64,000 nucleotides of DNA from assembly GCA_000827265.1 (NCBI GenBank), contig KN834786.1:82513-146512 (forward strand). Reading direction: 5' to 3'. The notes under the pieces are model-generated. The model worked only from the letters and a program-made list of their open reading frames with translations, searched no databases and had not been told where the DNA came from. Origin of the DNA: Collybiopsis luxurians FD-317 M1. Taxonomy: Eukaryota; Basidiomycota; Agaricomycetes; Agaricales; Omphalotaceae. Below, one piece after another: positions 59,426-64,000 of this stretch. Position 1 is the stretch's first letter. Each line of letters starts with the position of its first letter. The translations under genes and the position numbers were made by a program.

Positions 59426-59521
59426 GGCTAGTCCAAGACTGGTCCCCGTCGCTGTCAGTGTTGAGTTGAGAGAAGAGCGGATTTGGGCGGGCCGAGCGCT
59501 CTGTTCACGACTATCACGATC
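59426..59521. promoter_or_regulatory. 96-bp divergent promoter (NECAP / COP9 subunit 8)
   Basis: Two unrelated housekeeping genes start only 96 bp apart on opposite strands. No TATA box is evident. Confidence 0.55.
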
Positions 59522-60618
59522 ATGGCCAACGGTCCTCCAACGCCTCCACCGACGACTGACGCTGAAATTCGAGATGAGGCAAGGATGTCGGATGCTCCTG
59601 CTCCTGCTCCTGCTGCTGTTGAAGAAAATAACGCATCGACGCCGGCCACGATAACTGAAACGGCCCAGCCTCAGCCTCCACAGCAGCCTATCCCGCTTCA
59701 AGATCCTTATCAGCTCATATTTCCAAGAATTGCCGAGCTCGCCAGTCAAAACCGCTGGGTAGAACTCATTGATACTGCAGAAATCACAGAGATCAATGTA
59801 GGTTCTATGTTTTGCTTCTTGCTGAATTCAGTGGCTCATTATCTTCAAGGCTAGCAATGAGCAACAGCTTAGTCGATTGTTCGTGGTTGTCCCTTTAATT
59901 CTAGCGTATCTTATACAGAACGAGATGCAAGTATATCGACGCGTCTTTGGGCATCGTTCCGCTGATTCATTGTCATATTCTAGTGCAATTGCCAAACTTG
60001 TCCTTGAACGGCTACAATCCAACATAATATCTACACCTCTAATCAAAGCTGTGGGATCTCTCACTGTGGCGTACTCGGCCGGGGCATATGAAAAGATCTA
60101 CAGCAAGGCGGAGACGCTCTTGAATGCTGTTGCTCAGCCTGCTTTTCCGGAACCAGAGCTCGCCCAAGTTATCAAGGGGATGGTTGAATCTTTTATTCGT
60201 GAGTCATACGGGGCTTCGAGAGAAGCATATTATTCACGCTCGGCTAGTCTCGCTACGCGATCGTACTTTTGTGTTGCTCTCGAGGGCATATACATCCATC
60301 TCTTTATCTCACGCTGAAATGTACTTCGGTATGAAAGCCGATGATCTGTTGCCAGGCGCGTATTCTCAGCTCTAGCGCCGAAGTGTTTGTACTAAAGGCT
60401 TACACAGTCGCTGCTCGTCACGGATGGGCATACGACGTGTCCTCAAAAGTCCTGAGACCCGTACCTGCAAAAGAGCCCGCTTCGCTCGTAACTCCAGGTA
60501 ATCACGCTGCCTTTGTATCTCCATACACTCTTCGCTTACGGTTGATAATTGCATAGCTATCTCTTCTCTTACAAATTTCAGCCTGATTGCGCAAAGTGTT
60601 TCCCAACTTGAAATGTAA
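59522..60618 (+). CDS. COP9 signalosome subunit 8 (CSN8-like, PCI domain)
   Basis: A likely subunit of the complex that removes NEDD8 from cullins. The N-terminal 60 residues are Ala/Pro-rich (MANGPPTPPPTTDAEI). The helical PCI-like part begins PYQLIFPRIAELASQNRWVEL, then SNEQQLSRLFVVVPLILAYL, VYRRVFGHRSADSL, VIKGMVESFI and, after an intron, LSLRDRTFVLLSRAYTSISL with AEMYFGMKADDLLP. The remaining exon VAARHGWAYDVSSKVLRP fits only if a 52-nt intron with a GC donor (CCAG|GCGCGT) is removed; the next exon ends IAQSVSQLEM. The family assignment is by the CSN8/PSMD8 pattern. Five or six exons; the third junction region (about 59830-59930) is less certain. Confidence 0.8.
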
Positions 60619-60742
60619 TAGTAGTAGAATATATTGTACACAAAACCTCTGAAATATTGAGTGAGACGTGTGTGGCGCTCGACTGGCCACCAACGACTTT
60701 TAAGCGCGTGTCCTCCACACCTTTTGTCCTTTTGTCGTTGCC

Positions 60743-62619
60743 ATGGATTTCACCTTCCACCCGTCCACAGTAATACCCGATAATGACCCACTTCATGAAG
60801 AGATAGCCACTGAAGCTCAAGTAGCCAGCACCAGTGTCAGTAGCGCAGATAATTACTCGCCAATTCCAACCTGAATCGATTTAGACCGAATTCAGCAGCG
60901 TTACTCAGGCCCCCGAACGATGGGTTAATCTACAATTTACCTGGGCTGGAAAGCCTTTTTCGCTTGATATTGCGGACTCGGATAGGTGTGTAAACATCAA
61001 TAGGTCCTCTCACCCAACTCTCACCCTCAATCTCACTCCCATTCGCATCTGTAGAGTATACGATCTCAAGACCGCATTATATGAATTAACCAAAGTGCCT
61101 CCAGAACGTCAAAAGATCTTGGGATTGGTGAAAGGAAAATTACCCCCAGACCAAGCCCGAATGTTCGTCGTCAATGTCTATTCAAGTGCCTGTCTGTCAG
61201 TGCTCTCATCTCCATCCCATCGCAGAGCGGATCTCAAACTCACTACCGGAAAGAAGTTTAATCTCCTTGGAACGCCAGAGGGTGATGAGATTAAAGATCC
61301 TTCGAGTATTTATCCCGCTCTGTCTTGCTGCTCAAACTCTGAATCCGGTCAACACTTGCAGAATTAGAAAACCTCCCAGATGTATTCAACGATCTCGATG
61401 TTGACTTTACGAAAGATCCCAAAGCCGTGGCCAAATACGAGAATGATAAAAGAAACATTCGCAAGGTGAAGGAGATGTCGGACAAGTTGAGTGTCAACAT
61501 AATTCATCCTTTGAGGGAGGGGAAAAAGTTGCTGGTTTTGGATATCGATTATAGTGCGTATGCCCCTCTTGTTTCACTCCGTCTGTCTAACGAACTCTTG
61601 TAGCTATTCTGGACACTAAACCCCTCACATCTGGAAGTTTACCTCCAGCAGAATGCGCTAGACCGGGGTTACATGAATTTTTGGAGGCTATTTATCCTTA
61701 TTATGATAGCAAGTCTCTCTGTACCGTTTCTTGTTGCGTTTTCTGACCTGTTATTCTGACTAGTTTGCATATGGTATGTGTCCAATGCATTCACACGTCG
61801 AATTCTCACTGAAACTCCGCTTCGCCTTAGGTCCCAAACGAGTTGGGTTTGGCTGGAAACCAAACTCGTCGAACTCGGCATGATTGGTTCCAATCGCAAC
61901 TACCAGGTGGATTATTTCGAGTTCCTCGCGTGCCGGAGTCCCCCTTTCTGAATTTTTGTTTTCCATTTCCACAAGATATCTTTCGGTGATGATACTCGCG
62001 TCTGTCCTCTTTCCCTACCGAGATTCTGATTTTTTTACGCGTCTTATACGCCAGTCCTCGACAAGACGTGCATGTTCACAGTGTTCACCGAACGGGACGG
62101 TAAACCTTGGCAGCATCATGTAAAGGCTCTTCAGATCATTTGGAATCATTTTCCTCAGTTGTACGTGTTTGCGCAATTCTCTTACGCATTCGGGATATTT
62201 TTCTCCGAGGCTGATGACCGACAGTAACGCAAAAAATACAATTCATGTTGATGACTTGGTGAGTGCCTCCCGTGCACTGGCTTTGCCAACCCGTTCCTTC
62301 CTAATCTTGACTCTGACGTAGGGCCGTAATTTCGCTCTGAACCCTCAATGCGGGCTGAAGATACACGCATTCAAGAATGCTCATACGGCAGAAGCACAAG
62401 CAGATCGAGAGCTCGGTAAACTGGCGCGTTATATGGTACACATCGCTCCTGTAGAGGATTTGCGGACTGTCACACACGCGGTGAGTCAACCGTTGTTTCT
62501 GGCTTCGGGGCTGGTAACTAAACGGTATCTCCATTAAACGCTATTTCCTTTGGGTATGTGTCCCTGTTTTTCGGAGACAGAACTGGAAGTCCGTGGTGAA
62601 GCATCTACCTCGATCCTGA
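60743..62619 (+). CDS. Ubiquitin-like domain CTD phosphatase (UBLCP1)
   Basis: UBLCP1 docks on the 26S proteasome regulatory particle and dephosphorylates it. It has an N-terminal ubiquitin-like domain and a C-terminal FCP1-type HAD phosphatase domain. After a short start exon (MDFTFHPSTVIPDNDPLHEE) the ubiquitin-like part reads FTWAGKPFSLDIADSDRVYD, LKTALYELTKVPPERQKILG and GKLPPDQAR. The HAD motif I is LVLDIDYTILDTK (DxDxT), built across an intron. Next are LHEFLEAIYPYYDICIWSQT, CMFTVFTERDGKPWQHHVKA, IWNHFPQ, NTIHVDDLGRNFALNPQ and LKIHAFKNAHTAEAQADREL. The end is WKSVVKHLPRS. About eleven short exons. All catalytic motifs are intact. Confidence 0.93.
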
Positions 62620-63201
62620 AACGAAACCAACGGATGTAACAAGGACCAGCGGATTCGGATTTCCGCATAAATGGATGTAAGGCTATTATCAATGATGATC
62701 TGAATGGTCACCGATACGCGGATGTACGAGGGGTGATTCATTTCTTGCCCGTTATTTCGAGCGGCAACTCGTCTTGTATTGCTTTCCTTGAGCGTCTGTT
62801 GTACTGTATCATAGGACGTGCCCGCTTAATTTTAGTATATATACAGTTCGAGTACGTGTTTCCGGCTTTTGGCTGTACAGTCTGCGAGCTCCGCGCCGCT
62901 ATATACGCAATGATGCGCTGATGTGAATACTCTTTTTCTTGAAACATCAAGTACCAGCGGGTTGCTGAGACTTTGACTTGGATGGGCTGCCGCAGTTTGC
63001 CCAGATTTCTCGCTGTCGTTATTCGGGTGCAATCCAGTGTCCACGTCCACCGGTTATGAGAATTTTCGACCCGGACTACCCTTTTATACAGCTGATTTCA
63101 TGAACGGCTTGGCTCCCCAACTGTTTTTTCCCTTGGTCAAGCCCCTACATTCGTATTCGATAACTGGGATATATTTTCATAACTATTTGCGAGTTGGAAG
63201 G
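62620..63201. other. Intergenic region
   Basis: No gene recognised. A frame open to the left of the Nudix start begins upstream but lacks a good ATG. Confidence 0.4.
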
Positions 63202-64000
63202 ATGTCCATGTCTACGCATTCTACGAGTACGAGTACGCAGCCCAAGCAGGCTAAATCGTCTTCGGCAGCAGCACCAAGCGCACCGGTGACGCCTCGACCT
63301 TCAGCCAGTTTGGTGATTATTAATGAGAGGAATGAGGTCTTGCTGGTTCAGCGGAATCAAAAGGCTAGTGCCTTTGGTGGGGTTACTGTGCGTATACTTT
63401 GGCAGCACCTGTTTTGCCTCGAGGACGGAAAGAGCTCATTTTGGAATGGTTGGTATATTCTAGGTGTTTCCCGGGGGAAACTATGACAAGAAACAAGATT
63501 CATCGTTGAGGATTACTGCTATTCGAGAGACGTTTGAAGAGTCTGGGCTGTTGATTGCTTCCCCCTTGTCTGGTCGGATACCCCCGGATTCGGTCTTGGA
63601 CGAGGCTAGGTTTGCGGTTCATGGACAGAAGAAAACATTCCAAGATTTTCTGAACGAATATCGGTTAAAGGCCGATGTGGATGCCCTACTGCCCTTTACT
63701 GCTTGGATAACGCCTGCCGGGCCACCGAAGTGAGTCGCAGCTGATGAGTCTTTTTCTGGGAATCTTATGTTTCGGTTCTTGTGTAGACGTTTTCATACTC
63801 AATTCTTCGTGACTTTCCTCCCTGGAGCTTCCGCATCTGGATTTACAGCTGGCAGCAAGCAGGAACGGATACCGAAACACGGTTCGTGTTGGATTACTTT
63901 TTTGCTATCTCTCCTTTGCTCAGGATCCTTCCCTTCCTTAGACGGAGGCCAAGAAGTCATCAGAGCCCGTTTTATCCGTCCTTTGGACGCGATAGCCGAA
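63202..64000 (+). CDS. Nudix hydrolase (NUDT7/19-like); 3' end cut by the window
   Basis: Nudix proteins hydrolyse nucleoside diphosphates linked to another group; this subfamily is often linked to coenzyme A or its derivatives. Exons 63202-63387, 63474-63729, 63787 onward and a fourth starting after about 63940 join in frame. The start is a Ser/Thr-rich leader (MSMSTHSTSTSTQPKQAKSS), possibly a targeting region. The domain begins SLVIINERNEVLLVQRN. The Nudix box is GGNYDKKQDSSL then RITAIRETFEESGLL. Asp stands where Glu usually follows the first Gly, and the core REx2Ex is otherwise seen as RETFEESG. The later part reads PFTAWITPAGPPKRFHTQFF and EVIRARFIRPLDAIAE at the window end. C-terminus unknown. 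Confidence 0.85.

Noticed and set aside
1..64000. tRNA, rRNA or CRISPR features
   Set aside because: I looked for A/B box pairs, conserved rRNA blocks and regular repeat-spacer arrays and saw none that I could support.

Overview
The window looks like nuclear DNA of a mushroom-forming basidiomycete (Agaricomycetes). The evidence is the many 50-60 nt GT-AG introns with CTAAC/CTAAT-like branch sites, a Clp1-like developmental protein, a CBM1-GH6 cellobiohydrolase, a tandem P450 array, and a Zn2Cys6 regulator with the usual agaricomycete layout. Most gene models below were built by joining exons by eye; the clearest have intron phases that add up exactly. No tRNA, rRNA or CRISPR was seen.

Left third (1-21.7 kb). 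A divergent pair of unknown genes, here called A and B, sits at the left edge (A on minus, leaving the window; B on plus). The same pair recurs in mirror orientation at 18.8-21.7 kb. Both copies keep the same exon structure, so the window holds an inverted duplication of a two-gene module around about 16 kb of single-copy genes. Those genes are a small secreted protein, VPS28 (ESCRT-I), a 1184-residue unknown Ser-rich protein with one C-terminal membrane segment, a Clp1-like protein, a DUF1275 membrane protein, an F-box/LRR-like protein and the RPA large subunit.

Middle (22-34 kb) is accessory DNA. It has an aldo/keto reductase, a doubtful small membrane protein, an apparently empty 1.9 kb stretch, and three closely related cytochrome P450 genes in tandem on the minus strand. 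A Zn2Cys6/fungal_trans regulator (34.2-38.1 kb) is divergent from the array. A fourth, more diverged P450 lies at 50.7-52.8 kb, with a decayed P450 fragment beside it. No PKS, NRPS or terpene synthase was found, so calling this a biosynthetic cluster would be inference.

38-49 kb is compact housekeeping DNA: indoleamine 2,3-dioxygenase, 3-hydroxyisobutyryl-CoA hydrolase, tubulin cofactor E, an RRM/RS splicing factor and mitochondrial cysteine desulfurase NFS1.

53-54.5 kb is repeat-rich, with a 373 bp MITE-like element carrying about 90 bp inverted terminal repeats, a 16 bp palindrome and a diverged direct repeat. The right end holds a CBM1-GH6 cellobiohydrolase, NECAP, COP9 subunit 8 (with a probable GC-AG intron), the proteasome phosphatase UBLCP1 and a Nudix hydrolase cut by the window edge. 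Several unrelated housekeeping pairs share very short divergent promoters of 95-160 bp.
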